DNA of 64,000 nt, taken from assembly GCF_001746365.1 (NCBI RefSeq), contig NZ_MJAJ01000012.1, positions 1 through 64,000 of the forward strand, given 5' to 3'. Both the position numbers and the translations under genes were made by a program. Numbering within the stretch: position 1 is the first letter of the stretch; every line of letters begins with the position of its first letter. This document shows positions 43,212 through 52,145 of the stretch, one piece after another. The notes beneath the pieces are model-generated. The model had not been told where the DNA came from. It saw nothing but the letters and a program-made list of their open reading frames with translations, and ran no database searches. This DNA is from Streptomyces sp. LUP30. Lineage in GTDB: Bacteria > Actinomycetota > Actinomycetes > Streptomycetales > Streptomycetaceae.

Positions 43212-44564
43212 ATGCCCCCGTCCCCCGTCGCATCACCGTCCACGACCACCGAACGAAACCGGCAGCTGCGCGTGGTCGCCGCCTCCGGACTGCTCGGCAC
43301 CGCCGTGGAGTTCTACGACTTCCTCGTCTACGGAACCGTCGCCGCCCTCGTCTTCGGCGAGCTCTTCTTCCCCGGCGCCGACCCGGCCGTCGGCACCGTC
43401 GCCGCGTTCGGCACCTTCGCCGCCGGCTATGTCGCCCGTCCGCTCGGCGGCATCCTCTTCGGGCACTTCGGCGACCGGCTCGGCCGCAAGTCGATGCTCC
43501 TGCTCACCATGGGCCTGATGGGCGGCGCGAGCTTCCTCGTCGGACTGCTGCCCACCTACGACACGATCGGTGTGTGGGCGCCGGTGCTGCTCATCGCCCT
43601 GCGCGTCGTCCAGGGCATCGCCATCGGCGGCGAGTGGGGCGGCGCCACGCTCATGGTCGTCGAGCACGCGGGCGAACGGCGGCGCGGACTGTGGTCCAGC
43701 TTCACGCAGATGGGAGCCCCGCTCGGCTCCCTGCTCTCCACCGCCGTCGTCACGCTCGTCGTCGCCCTCCCCGACGACGAGTTCGCCGCCTGGGGCTGGC
43801 GGGTGCCGTTCCTGCTGAGCGTGGTGCTGCTCGGCGTCGGACTGTTCGTCCGCCTCAAGGTCGTCGAGAGCCCGCTGTTCGCCGAGGTGAAGCAGGACGG
43901 CGCCGAGTCGCGGCTGCCGATCCTCGACGTGCTGCGGCGCCCCCGCCCCGTCCTGCTGGCCTGCTGCGTCGGCATCGGCGCCTTCACCGCCCAGTCGCTG
44001 CTGACCGGCTACCTGATCGCGTACGCCACCGGCATCGGCTACGCCCGCCCGCAGGTGCTCACCGCGCTCACGGTCTCCGCCTCCGTCGCACTCGTCGTGC
44101 TGCCCTGCGCCTCCGCGCTCTCCGACCGGGTCGGCCGCCGCCCGGTGGTCCTCGCCGGGGCGATCGCGTCGGCCGCACTCGCCTTCCCCGTGCTCGCGCT
44201 GGTCGACTCGAAGTCGCCGGGGCTGCTGATCCTCGCCGTCGTCCTCGGGCACGGCATCGCCCAGTCCACGATGTACGGGCCGCTGGGCGCCCTGCTCACC
44301 GAGATGTTCGGCACCAAGGTCCGCTACACCGGCGCCTCGCTCGGCTACCAGGGCGCCACCCTCATCGGCGCCGGGTTCTCCCCGATGATCGCCGGGAGCC
44401 TGGTGGCCGGCAGCGGCGACAGCACCCCCGTGTCGCTGCTGCTGTGCGGCGGGGCCGTCATCACGGCGGTCACCGTCCTGTTCGTGCGCGAGACCAGCCG
44501 GGACTCCCTCGCCGACGCCGCGGACGGCTCCGACGTCCCGCACACGCAGGAGGTCTCCGCATGA
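43212..44564 (+). CDS. MHS-family MFS transporter (metabolite:H+ symporter)
   Basis: 450 residues from the ATG at 43212 (gggaga 6 nt upstream). Twelve membrane spans; MHS signatures are present: LLGTAVEFYDFLVYGT at the start, GHFGDRLGRKSML between spans 2 and 3, and GIAIGGEWGGATLMVVEH. Family members take up organic acids, shikimate or betaines with protons. A PaaX-like regulator follows, hinting at an aromatic or organic-acid substrate. Confidence 0.92.
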   Translation: MPPSPVASPSTTTERNRQLRVVAASGLLGTAVEFYDFLVYGTVAALVFGELFFPGADPAVGTVAAFGTFAAGYVARPLGGILFGHFGDRLGRKSMLLLTMGLMGGASFLVGLLPTYDTIGVWAPVLLIALRVVQGIAIGGEWGGATLMVVEHAGERRRGLWSSFTQMGAPLGSLLSTAVVTLVVALPDDEFAAWGWRVPFLLSVVLLGVGLFVRLKVVESPLFAEVKQDGAESRLPILDVLRRPRPVLLACCVGIGAFTAQSLLTGYLIAYATGIGYARPQVLTALTVSASVALVVLPCASALSDRVGRRPVVLAGAIASAALAFPVLALVDSKSPGLLILAVVLGHGIAQSTMYGPLGALLTEMFGTKVRYTGASLGYQGATLIGAGFSPMIAGSLVAGSGDSTPVSLLLCGGAVITAVTVLFVRETSRDSLADAADGSDVPHTQEVSA

Positions 44565-44653
44565 CGGGCGGCGCCGACGGCCGGGCTCCCCACCGGCCGG
44601 CGGCGCCCCCGCCCCCGCACACCGCCGCCCATCCGGCCGCCGACCGCCGCTGA
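44561..44653 (+). CDS. Possible 30-residue leader/remnant ORF coupled to the transporter
   Basis: An ATG overlapping the transporter stop (ATGA) opens a 30-codon frame rich in Pro, Ala and His. It has the overlap typical of coupled genes, but low complexity, no recognisable homology and may be chance. It could be the truncated remnant of a downstream gene that this strain has lost. Confidence 0.2.
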   Translation: MTGGADGRAPHRPAAPPPPHTAAHPAADRR

Positions 44654-44704
44654 CGTGCACGACCGCCCGCCGCGCCGCCGACGGGCGGTCGTACCCTTTC
44701 CCCC

Positions 44705-45562
44705 GTGGAGGACGACGACATCTCGGACGACATCCCGGACGCACCGGACGGCGCCCCGCAACTGCGCCCGCAGTCGCTGATGCTCGCCTTCTTCGGCAAC
44801 CACGTCCTCGAACAGGGCGACCTGTGCGTCTACTCGGGCAGCATCATCGACGTCCTCGGCCGGGTGGGCGTGGGCGAACAGGCCGTGCGGTCCACACTGA
44901 CCCGCATGGTCAGCCGGGGCCTGCTGCGCCGGCAACGGGAGGGCCGCCGCATGTACTTCGGCCTGACCGAGCAGGCCACCCGCGTCCTGTGCGACGGCCG
45001 TGACCGCATCTGGCGCAAGGGCGCGGTCAACGACGACTGGGACGGCGACTGGACGCTGCTCGGCTTCTCGCTCCCCGAGTCCCGCCAGCGCGAGCGCCAC
45101 GACCTGCGCTCACGGCTCGTCTGGTCCGGATTCGGCGCGCTGTACAGCGGGCTGTGGATCGCGCCGGGCCGGGTGGACGTCGCCGCCGTGGTCGCCGAAC
45201 TCGGCCTGACCGACCACGTCAAGATCTTCCACGCCTCGGCCGACCCTGCCGTCGACATCGGCCTCATGGTCCGCGAGACCTGGGACCTGGAGAGCATCGC
45301 CGCCCGCTACGTCGCCTTCGACAAGCGCTGGACCGCCCACCTGAACGCCGGACCGGGCGACGACCCGATCGGCACCCGCCTGCGCCTGGTGAGCGAATGG
45401 CTCTGGACGATCCGCACGGACCCGAGGCTCCCCGCCCGCCACCTCCCTCCGGAGTGGCCGGCCCGGCCCGCCCAGGTCACCTTCCGCCGGGTGGCGGAAC
45501 AGACCGCGGCCCCGGCGGAACGCCTGGCCGCCACGGCCCTGGAGACGACGCCCCTGCGCTGA
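44705..45562 (+). CDS. PaaX-family transcriptional regulator
   Basis: 285 residues. An acidic N-terminal tail leads to a winged helix (LRPQSLMLAFFGNHVL, GVGEQAVRSTLTRMVSRGLLRR) and the C-terminal PaaX effector domain (DWTLLGFSLPESRQRERHDLR, GALYSGLWIAPG). PaaX proteins repress phenylacetate or other aromatic catabolism until the CoA-thioester appears. TACCCT ends 7 nt before the GTG, suggesting a leaderless transcript. The target here is probably the adjacent transporter; no paa genes are in the window. Confidence 0.88.
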   Translation: MEDDDISDDIPDAPDGAPQLRPQSLMLAFFGNHVLEQGDLCVYSGSIIDVLGRVGVGEQAVRSTLTRMVSRGLLRRQREGRRMYFGLTEQATRVLCDGRDRIWRKGAVNDDWDGDWTLLGFSLPESRQRERHDLRSRLVWSGFGALYSGLWIAPGRVDVAAVVAELGLTDHVKIFHASADPAVDIGLMVRETWDLESIAARYVAFDKRWTAHLNAGPGDDPIGTRLRLVSEWLWTIRTDPRLPARHLPPEWPARPAQVTFRRVAEQTAAPAERLAATALETTPLR

Positions 45563-45584
45563 CCGCACCTCACCAGGAAGGGGA

Positions 45585-46421
45585 TCAGCCGTTCTTGCGG
45601 GCCACGCCGCCGTAGATGCCGATCGGCGGGGCGCCATGGGGCGCGGGCTCGTCGGGCCGCCAGTCCGGGACGAGGACCAGGCCCGGCTCGGCCAGCGCGA
45701 GATCGCCGAAGAAGCTCAGGACGCGGGCGCGGCCGCGGGGGTTCATGGTGGCGGTGGCGTTCTTGTAGACGTTCACCGCGTCCTCGCGGGCGTCGTCGTG
45801 GATGTCGACCGTCGCGTGGGACAGCACGAGGTGGGATCCGGCCGGCAGCGCGTCCAGCAGGGTGGCGACGACGGCGTCCGGGTCCTCCTCCTCGGTCACG
45901 AAGTGCAGGACGGCCACCAGCAGCAGCGCCACCGGCTGGTCGAAGTCGATGACCCTGCGCACGTCGGGGTGGTCGAGGACGGACCGGGGGTCGCGCAGGT
46001 CGGCCAGGACGACGGAGGTCTGGTCGTCGTCGTCCAGCAGGCTCCGCGAATGGGCGCTGACGATCGGGTCGTTGTCGACGTAGGCCACGCGGGTCCCGGG
46101 GGCGACGGCGCGCGCTATCTGGTGCACGTTGGGCTCGGTCGGCAGGCCGGTGCCGATGTCGAGGATCTGCCGGACCCCGCCTTCGGCGACGACGTACCGC
46201 ACGGCGCGGTGCATGAACCGCCGGTTCGCCCGGACGGCGAGCCGGACCTCCGGCGCCGCCTGGATGAACCTCTCGGCGGCTTCCTGGTCGACCTCGTAGT
46301 TGTCCTTGCCGCCGAGGAAGTAGTCGTACATCCGGGCGGGGTGGGGCTTGCTCGTGTCGATCGCCGGTGACGTGCCGGCGACGGCGCCTTCGACGCCGTC
46401 GCCGCCGCGAGGAGGTGTCAT
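45585..46421 (-). CDS. SAM-dependent methyltransferase (PF04672 type)
   Basis: 278 residues. It opens with SKPHPARMYDYFLGGKDNYEVD, the signature of a Streptomyces-expanded methyltransferase family; ILDIGTGLPTEPNVHQ is the SAM glycine motif, and AYVDNDPIV the acidic loop. Streptomycetes carry many copies with unknown substrates. The ATG start has gaggagg 4-6 nt upstream (in the reverse reading). Convergent with the PaaX-like gene, 22 bp apart. Confidence 0.9.
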   Translation of the reverse strand: MTPPRGGDGVEGAVAGTSPAIDTSKPHPARMYDYFLGGKDNYEVDQEAAERFIQAAPEVRLAVRANRRFMHRAVRYVVAEGGVRQILDIGTGLPTEPNVHQIARAVAPGTRVAYVDNDPIVSAHSRSLLDDDDQTSVVLADLRDPRSVLDHPDVRRVIDFDQPVALLLVAVLHFVTEEEDPDAVVATLLDALPAGSHLVLSHATVDIHDDAREDAVNVYKNATATMNPRGRARVLSFFGDLALAEPGLVLVPDWRPDEPAPHGAPPIGIYGGVARKNG

Positions 46422-46554
46422 GCTGCCTGGCTCCGCCCTGGACTTCGCGTCCTGCCGCCGGATGAACCGAGATGGGTGACTGTCGGATCATCATCCTGGC
46501 ATGTCCTCGTCGGCGTCCAACCACGGGCGGGGCCACGGCAGTTCCGGTCCCGTC

Positions 46555-46860
46555 TCAGCCCAGGAGCCGGCGCTTCTGCTCCGCGAACTCGGACTCGGTG
46601 AGCACCCCCTGTTCCTTGAGCTCCCCGAGCTGCCTGAGGTGCTCGATCCTGTCACCGAGGTCGTCGGCCTGCTGCGGCCCGGTCTGCGGCGCGGTCTGCG
46701 GCGCGGCCGGCTGCTGCTCGTAGGGCTGCGGCGGGGGCTCCCGGTAACCCTCCTGCGCCGCCCAGCGTCCCTGCTGACGGCGCGACACACGGTTGGAGAC
46801 GGCGGTCGCCGTACCCGCGACGACCGCGGTGCGCGCGACTCCGCGAAGAAGACCAGGCAT
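46555..46860 (-). CDS. SHOCT-domain protein
   Basis: 101 residues from the ATG at 46860 (aaggggatggg upstream). An N-terminal hydrophobic stretch (LLRGVARTAVVAGTATAV), a Pro/Gln-rich middle, and a C-terminal SHOCT motif: IEHLRQLGELKEQGVLTESEFAEQKRRLLG (about 71-100), a short helical domain often joined to membrane or oligomerising proteins. Divergent from the DUF7144 gene. Function unknown. Confidence 0.88.
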   Translation of the reverse strand: MPGLLRGVARTAVVAGTATAVSNRVSRRQQGRWAAQEGYREPPPQPYEQQPAAPQTAPQTGPQQADDLGDRIEHLRQLGELKEQGVLTESEFAEQKRRLLG

Positions 46861-47025
46861 GGCCCATCCCCTTTCGTCCATAGGTCATTCCATTGGAACA
46901 CTGTGCGCCATGTTCCGCGAATTCCCGCCCGATCTGCCGATTACGCCGACTGGTGGCACGCTGGAGTTGTGTCCACGACCGGGCGGTCGTCCCGGCGTCG
47001 AGGCCCAGCTGAAGGAGCCCGCAAA

Positions 47026-47451
47026 ATGGCCACACAGAGCACCGGAATGCACCGGACCACCGCCCGGGGAATGGGCGAGGTGTCCGGTTGGACGGTCTTC
47101 GCCGCGATCATGATGATGTTCGGCGGTGTCCTGGCGATATTCGAGGGAATATCCGCCATCGCGAAGGACGACGTATTCGTCTCCACCCGCAATTTCACCT
47201 TCCAGTGGAGCCTGACCAGCTGGGGCTGGCTGCACCTCTCCCTCGGCATCGTGGTGGTGCTGGCGGGTATGGCCCTGTTCACCGGGGCGATGTGGGCCCG
47301 TGTCGTCGGTATCACCGTGGCAGGCCTGAACCTGATCGCCAATTTCGTCTGGCTGCCCTGGTATCCGTTCTGGGCCATCACGCTGATGGTCATCGACGGA
47401 TTCGTGATCTGGGCCCTGTGCGTCGGCCCGCGAAAGGAACGTGCGATCTGA
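47026..47451 (+). CDS. DUF7144-type membrane protein
   Basis: 141 residues with four membrane spans (about 21-46, 66-86, 92-112, 116-136) and few loops; TFQWSLTSWGWLHLSLGIVV is characteristic. Homologues are small conserved actinobacterial membrane proteins. The ATG has aaggag 9 nt upstream. The gene shares a divergent promoter region with the SHOCT gene. No function is known. Confidence 0.82.
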   Translation: MATQSTGMHRTTARGMGEVSGWTVFAAIMMMFGGVLAIFEGISAIAKDDVFVSTRNFTFQWSLTSWGWLHLSLGIVVVLAGMALFTGAMWARVVGITVAGLNLIANFVWLPWYPFWAITLMVIDGFVIWALCVGPRKERAI

Positions 47452-47484
47452 TTTTCCGCCCTGCGGGCATCACGCCGTCCGGCC

Positions 47485-47513
47485 CCGGCCGCACCCCCCT
47501 CGGGTGCGGCCGG
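47485..47513 (+). terminator. Terminator after the DUF7144 gene
   Basis: Perfect 12-bp stem: 47485-47496 (ccggccgcaccc) with 47502-47513 (gggtgcggccgg), 5-nt loop, 34 nt after the stop. The rest of the 307-bp gap to 47759 holds nothing else I can identify. Confidence 0.8.
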
Positions 47514-47758
47514 AACCCGTGTCGGCGGCCTGTGCACTGCATTTGTGCATCGGTCGGGAAATGGAATTCCGGCGACGGCAGAGCGACCGCGGTCGCTGCC
47601 GTCGGTCGCCATCGGTCGTCGGTTGCGCACGCGACGCGGCCGCCCGCGATCAGTCGGCCGGTCCCGCTCCGGATGCCGACAGCCGCGCGTCCCGGCAGCC
47701 TGGTGCGAAGAGGCTCCGGCCCCTCGCCGGCCTCCCACACAGACGAGGACCCGTCGCC

Positions 47759-48130
47759 ATGATCTGTCGCAGTCGTGCCCGCCGACGGGCGGGAGGCGTC
47801 CTTCTCCTGCTTGCCGTCGCCGGTTGCAGCAACGGTTCCGCCCTCGGCACCATCCAGTACACGACCCCCGCCGGACAGGTCGTGAAGATCGAGAGCCCGG
47901 ACGACGACGGATGCCACCGCCTGCCGGGCGGCGCCCGCAGCGTGCGCAACTACACCGTCGACGACATCCGGCTCTACGTCGACGAGCACTGCGAACTGAC
48001 GAAGGCCGGCGACGACCAGAGCGGTCGGACCGGCGGAGAGAGCTTCTATCTCGGGACCCAGGCGTCCGTCGCGTTCACGCCCGGCCAGTCTCCGTGGCTG
48101 AGCTACTCCGTCGTCGGCGGAGGCGCCTGA
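47759..48130 (+). CDS. Predicted lipoprotein
   Basis: 123 residues. Arg-rich n-region, hydrophobic core and lipobox LAVAGC (Cys23) indicate an exported lipoprotein. The mature part has one Cys pair (DDGCHRLPGG, DEHCELTK) probably in a disulfide and several beta-strand-like segments. No family recognised. gagga lies ~10 nt before the ATG. Confidence 0.75.
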   Translation: MICRSRARRRAGGVLLLLAVAGCSNGSALGTIQYTTPAGQVVKIESPDDDGCHRLPGGARSVRNYTVDDIRLYVDEHCELTKAGDDQSGRTGGESFYLGTQASVAFTPGQSPWLSYSVVGGGA

Positions 48131-48189
48131 GCCCGAGGTGCGGAGCCCGAAATGCGGAGCCCGAGGTGCGGTCGCCCCGGGCTCGCCGT

Positions 48190-48687
48190 TCAGGAACCGG
48201 CTTCGGTCGCCTCCAGAGCGGCGAGGAGCGCCTGGACGGGCAGCCGTCCGGAGGCGACCAGCTGGGCCCCGCCGCGGCGCAGGGCGGCGGCGAAGGGCGC
48301 GGCCCACCGGTTCTCGTAGACCAGCAGCGCGGCGGAGTTGCCCGGTTCGACGGCCGCCGCGGCCGCCTCCAGGTCGTCCTGGCCCAGCAGGCCGGACTGC
48401 GCGCCCTCGAAGACGGCGAGGTCGAGCCGGCCGTCGCCGGTGAGGTCGGCGATCTCCAGGGCGGTCACCGAGCCGTCCGCGGCCTTCCCGACGAACGTCA
48501 GGTCCAGGATCCGGATGATGCCGCGCTCCACCAGGTCGACCAGCAGCGGGAAGCCCTCGCCCGTCATCCGGTTGCCGGGAAACTCCACCACCACGTAGTC
48601 GACGGGGCCCATCTCGTCGATCGGCTCGCCCTGCTCGTCCGGCTCGGTCTGCGGTGTCTGCTGCGTCAGGTCGCTCTGCTCGCTCAC
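48190..48687 (-). CDS. DUF6325 family protein
   Basis: 165 residues, soluble. An acidic N-terminus precedes MGPVDYVVVEFPGNRMTGEGFP, RILDLTFVGKAADGSVTALE and a C-terminal ENRWAAPFAAALRRGG typical of DUF6325. Homologues are commonly found next to SHOCT and small membrane genes and are often regulated by stress sigma factors. On the minus strand upstream, GGGT-N15-GGGTGA loosely fits a sigma-B-type promoter. Biochemical role unknown. Confidence 0.82.
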   Translation of the reverse strand: MSEQSDLTQQTPQTEPDEQGEPIDEMGPVDYVVVEFPGNRMTGEGFPLLVDLVERGIIRILDLTFVGKAADGSVTALEIADLTGDGRLDLAVFEGAQSGLLGQDDLEAAAAAVEPGNSAALLVYENRWAAPFAAALRRGGAQLVASGRLPVQALLAALEATEAGS

Positions 48688-48824
48688 GGCTTCACCTCTG
48701 GTGCTGGTGGCGGCCCCCTGACTGCCATTGCATCACCCGGCGGAGGCCCCCGCACCCGGTGCCCGTTCACCCGAGCGGACCGCCCGGCTCGCCGACGTGT
48801 CCCCCCGGCGGTCTCCTCGAAGGC

Positions 48825-50159
48825 ATGACTGGCAGCGACGCGCCCCCACCCCGCCCCGAGGACCCCTACGGCGGCTCCCCGGAGGAGGCCCGGATCGCGC
48901 AACAGGTCGGTGAGCTGGAAGAACTGCGCCGCAGACTGGGCGAGTTGGAGAGCACCCGGCACCCGCACAGGCACTGGTGGCGCGCGCTGGGGTCGATCCT
49001 GCTGATCCTGGTGGCGTCCCTGCTGTCCCTGCTCGCCGTGGTCGCGGTCTGGGCGAACAGCATCGTCCGTGACACCGACCGCTACGTGGCGACCGTCGCA
49101 CCGCTGGCCTCCGACCCCGACGTCCAGCGGGCCGTCACCACCCGCGTCACCGACGTGGTGCTCCGGCAGATCGACGTGGACGCGCTGGTCGACCAGTTGA
49201 GCCGGGCCGCGTCGCAGCAGGGCGTGCCGCCGAAGGCCTCGGAGCTCATCAAGAACCTGAGCGGCCCCATCGACAGCGGACTGAAGGAGCTGGTGAGCAG
49301 CACCGTGATGCGGGTCGTCTCCGGGCCCGCCTTCGAGAAGATCTGGACGAACGCCAACCGCCGCGCCCACAGTGCCGTCGACAAGGCGCTGACCGGCTCG
49401 GGCGGCGGCGCCGTTCAGGTGAAGGACGGCCAGGTCGCCATCGACGTCGCGCCCGTCGTCGCCCAGGTGAAGCAGCGGCTCGTCGACTCCGGACTCGCGG
49501 TGGCGGCGAAGATCCCCGATGTGCACACGGACTTCGTCGTGGTGCAGAGCAAGGACATCGGCAAGATCAAGTCGTATCTGAGGGTGCTGCAGATCGTCGG
49601 CAACTGGCTGCCGGTCGTCGCGGTGCTGATCGCCGCCGCGGGCGTGTTCCTGGCCACCCACCGGCGGCGGGCGCTGATCGGGGCCGCCATCGGGGTGTTC
49701 CTGGCCATGGTGCTGCTGGGCGTGGTCCTCGCCGTGTTCCGCGCGGTGTACCTCGACCATCTGCCGCCCGGGGCGAACTCCGACGCCGCGGGCGCGGTCT
49801 TCGACGCGCTGGTGCGGTTCCTGCGCTCCAGCATCCGGGCGGTCGGGGCGCTGGCCCTGGTCACAGCCCTGGGCGCGTTTCTCGTCGGACCCTCGCGCCC
49901 GGCCGTGTTCGTCCGGCACTTCTGCGCCAAGGGCATCGGCGCCGGGCGGGAGGTGGCCACTTCGGGGGGTCTGCGGCTGGGCGCGGTGGGCCGGTTCGTG
50001 CACCGCTTCAAGGGGTGGATCGGGGCGGCGATCCTGGTGGTGGCCGCGGTGGTCCTGTTCACCTGGAGCTATCCGACCATGGCCGTGGTGCTGTGGACGG
50101 CGGTGATCGTGCTGGTCGCCTTCGCCTTCCGCGAGTTCCTGGACACCGGCCCGGCGTGA
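48825..50159 (+). CDS. Integral membrane protein (four or five spans)
   Basis: 444 residues from the ATG at 48825. One membrane span near residue 57 (SILLILVASLLSLLAVVAVW) is followed by a ~200-residue outer region with repeated alpha-helical segments (VQRAVTTRVTDVVLRQIDVD, SELIKNLSGPIDSGLKELV), then three or four C-terminal spans. No enzymatic motif. The coiled-coil-like N-terminus (QQVGELEELRRRLGELES) may oligomerise. Probably an envelope protein of unknown function. Confidence 0.78.
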   Translation: MTGSDAPPPRPEDPYGGSPEEARIAQQVGELEELRRRLGELESTRHPHRHWWRALGSILLILVASLLSLLAVVAVWANSIVRDTDRYVATVAPLASDPDVQRAVTTRVTDVVLRQIDVDALVDQLSRAASQQGVPPKASELIKNLSGPIDSGLKELVSSTVMRVVSGPAFEKIWTNANRRAHSAVDKALTGSGGGAVQVKDGQVAIDVAPVVAQVKQRLVDSGLAVAAKIPDVHTDFVVVQSKDIGKIKSYLRVLQIVGNWLPVVAVLIAAAGVFLATHRRRALIGAAIGVFLAMVLLGVVLAVFRAVYLDHLPPGANSDAAGAVFDALVRFLRSSIRAVGALALVTALGAFLVGPSRPAVFVRHFCAKGIGAGREVATSGGLRLGAVGRFVHRFKGWIGAAILVVAAVVLFTWSYPTMAVVLWTAVIVLVAFAFREFLDTGPA

Positions 50160-50207
50160 CACCGGCGAAGCCCCTTCCGTCCCGAAGCCCCTTCCGTCCC
50201 CTCGCCG

Positions 50208-50858
50208 TCAACCGGCGGACGTCAGCTGGTAGATGCTCCGGCCCACCAGGAACAGCCCCACGCCCAGCAGCAGCACGACGAGCGCGTGGTCCTGGTGCGT
50301 CTGCAGCCAGACCCGCAGCTTCCCGAGCCGGACCCGGGAGGCGTCGGGGGCGAACGCCGCGTAGACCTCCATCACCAGCAGACTGCTCGTGGCCAGCAGG
50401 CAGTAGCCGAACAGAGCCGCGAAGGAGGCGGCGTGGGAGAGGTCGGCGTCCACCACGGTCGCAGCGCCCGCGGCGACCAGCCCCCACGGCTGCAGGAGCG
50501 GTCCCAGCGCCGCGGCCTCCCACAGCGAGATCCGGTCGAGCCGTGCCATCATCCCGCCCGCGGGCCTGGGCCGGGGCCCCCTGCGATGACGGCGCACCCC
50601 GTACCAGACCAGCGCCACGCCGACGGCGAGCTTGACGGCCGTCGAGGCGGTGGAGGGCGCGGACCGGGGAGCCGGAGGCTTCCCGCCGGTCGTCAGCAGC
50701 ACCGCGGCGAGGACGGCCACGAAACAGGCGAGCCAGGCGAGGACGAACGCCAGGCCCTTCCACAGGCCCCGGCGCGCCGCCAGCACCAGGACGAACGCGG
50801 TCACCGACAGCGGGAAGACGGCGATCGCCAGGGCGATGACCACCAGGTCAAGGACCAT
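50208..50858 (-). CDS. GAP/SfLAP-type membrane protein
   Basis: 216 residues with about six spans (LVVIALAIAVFPLSVTAFVLV at the start; RISLWEAAALGPLLQPWGLV in the middle). The pattern matches the GAP family of actinobacteria (sulfolipid-addressing-type, LysE-like). These are thought to export glycolipid or small-molecule substrates. The substrate is not predictable. Divergent from the next gene. Confidence 0.78.
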   Translation of the reverse strand: MVLDLVVIALAIAVFPLSVTAFVLVLAARRGLWKGLAFVLAWLACFVAVLAAVLLTTGGKPPAPRSAPSTASTAVKLAVGVALVWYGVRRHRRGPRPRPAGGMMARLDRISLWEAAALGPLLQPWGLVAAGAATVVDADLSHAASFAALFGYCLLATSSLLVMEVYAAFAPDASRVRLGKLRVWLQTHQDHALVVLLLGVGLFLVGRSIYQLTSAG

Positions 50859-51037
50859 CGCCGACCCTGAGGACGCGCACGCTCATCTCCTCATCGTCAC
50901 CGGCCCGTGCGGGCCCCCACAACTTCTCGCAGCGGGCGGGGCGCCGCCGTCCCGCCCGGCTCGCGGGCCTCACCCGTTCGGCCCCCGCCGTGCTCCCGCC
51001 ACGGGCCGGAAGGGCCCGCTGCGGGCACGCTGGCAGC

Positions 51038-52012
51038 ATGCAGCCCGGCGCAGGACCCCGACGGGACCGCCCGGCGCCCCCGTCGCGCCGCGAGCGGTGG
51101 CGGGCACGGGGTGCGGCGGTCGGGGCCGAAGCACGCGGTCTCCGGGCCGGGGCCGAGCGCCGGTTTCCGGTGATCACACACCTCGTGACGCATCTGATCT
51201 CGGTCAACGTGCTGGACTCCGCGACCCGCCTGGCCGCGCAGACGTTCCTCACCGCCGTACCGCTGCTGTTCGTGGTGGCGGCCGTCGCACCGCAGGCGGT
51301 GCGCGATCATCTCGCCGACTCCCTGAGCGACGCCTTCGGACTGACCGGAGACTCCAAGAGCCAGCTGGAGCAGGTCTTCAACGGGGACACGAAAGATCTG
51401 CGCCAGACCACCGGCCTCGTCGGCGGGCTGATGGTGCTGATCTCGGCCACCGCCTGCAGCCGTGCCATGCAACGTCTGTGCCAGCGCGCCTGGAGCCTGC
51501 CGAAGGCGGCGGCGCGTACGGCCGCCTGGCGCTGGATCGTGTGGCTGCCCGTCTGGCTGGTCCTGATCGTGGTGCAGGGCGTCCTGCGGGACGGCTTCGG
51601 AGTCGGGCCGTGGCTGGGCGTGCCGCTGCTGTTCGTCGCCGACACCCTGCTGTGGTGGTGGACGCAGCACCTGCTGCTGGCCGCCCGCGTGCCGTGGCGG
51701 CCACTGCTGCCGGGCGCGCTCATGACGGGAGCCGCCCTGACCGCGCTGACGTCGGCCGCGCACCTGTACGTGCCGAGGGCGCTCAACCACAGCCTCCAGA
51801 GGTACGGCTCGCTGGGCGCGGTCTTCACGCTGCTGTCCTGGCTGATCGCGCTCTGCGTGGCCGTCACCCTCTGCGTCACCGCCGGCGCGGTGATCGCCCG
51901 TGAACCCGCGGTGGCGCGGCGCCTGGGCGGACCCGGGTCGCCGGGCTCCGCCACCGGAGATACGTTGGAAGACGGACAGCGGTCGAGTCCTCGACCGCCT
52001 CGGGACGCCTGA
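51038..52012 (+). CDS. YihY/YhjD/BrkB-family membrane protein
   Basis: 324 residues from the ATG at 51038, with a basic N-terminal tail and six spans. The typical YihY features are present: NVLDSATRLAAQTFLTAVPL, GLVGGLMVLISATA and YGSLGAVFTLLSWLIALCVAV. Members are envelope proteins of debated function, some linked to lipid export. The 3' end is Ser/Pro-rich. A strong hairpin before the next gene may terminate it. Confidence 0.88.
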   Translation: MQPGAGPRRDRPAPPSRRERWRARGAAVGAEARGLRAGAERRFPVITHLVTHLISVNVLDSATRLAAQTFLTAVPLLFVVAAVAPQAVRDHLADSLSDAFGLTGDSKSQLEQVFNGDTKDLRQTTGLVGGLMVLISATACSRAMQRLCQRAWSLPKAAARTAAWRWIVWLPVWLVLIVVQGVLRDGFGVGPWLGVPLLFVADTLLWWWTQHLLLAARVPWRPLLPGALMTGAALTALTSAAHLYVPRALNHSLQRYGSLGAVFTLLSWLIALCVAVTLCVTAGAVIAREPAVARRLGGPGSPGSATGDTLEDGQRSSPRPPRDA

Positions 52013-52115
52013 ACCCGCCGGCCGCGCACGAGTTCGCCGGCCTTCGTGAATCCGCCGGCTGCGCCTGAACCCGCCGGCTGCCGCCGCACGGCGTTCGCAG
52101 CGACGACCGCTCCGG

Positions 52116-52145
52116 ACGCTCCTCGGCGACCACACCGAGGAGCGT
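52116..52145 (+). promoter_or_regulatory. Hairpin sequestering the DUF2252 ribosome binding site
   Basis: Perfect 11-bp stem: ACGCTCCTCGG (52116-52126) with CCGAGGAGCGT (52135-52145), 8-nt loop. The 3' arm contains the Shine-Dalgarno GAGGAG (52137-52142), 8 nt from the ATG at 52151. It could act as an RNA switch on translation or as a terminator of the upstream gene. Confidence 0.55.

Noticed and set aside
40442..43300. 952-residue minus-strand open frame across the PP2C gene and its neighbours
   Set aside because: It is antisense to a gene with five recognisable domains, its translation is rich in Arg/Gly/His/Gln with no domain, and such frames are expected in DNA with >70% GC because stop codons are rare.
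47452..47758. Small gene in the 307-bp gap before the 47759 lipoprotein
   Set aside because: Only a terminator is visible; frames there lack an RBS and have no recognisable product.
48688..48824. Sigma-B promoter assigned with confidence before DUF6325
   Set aside because: The match is loose and several similar GGGT stretches occur in this GC-rich segment.
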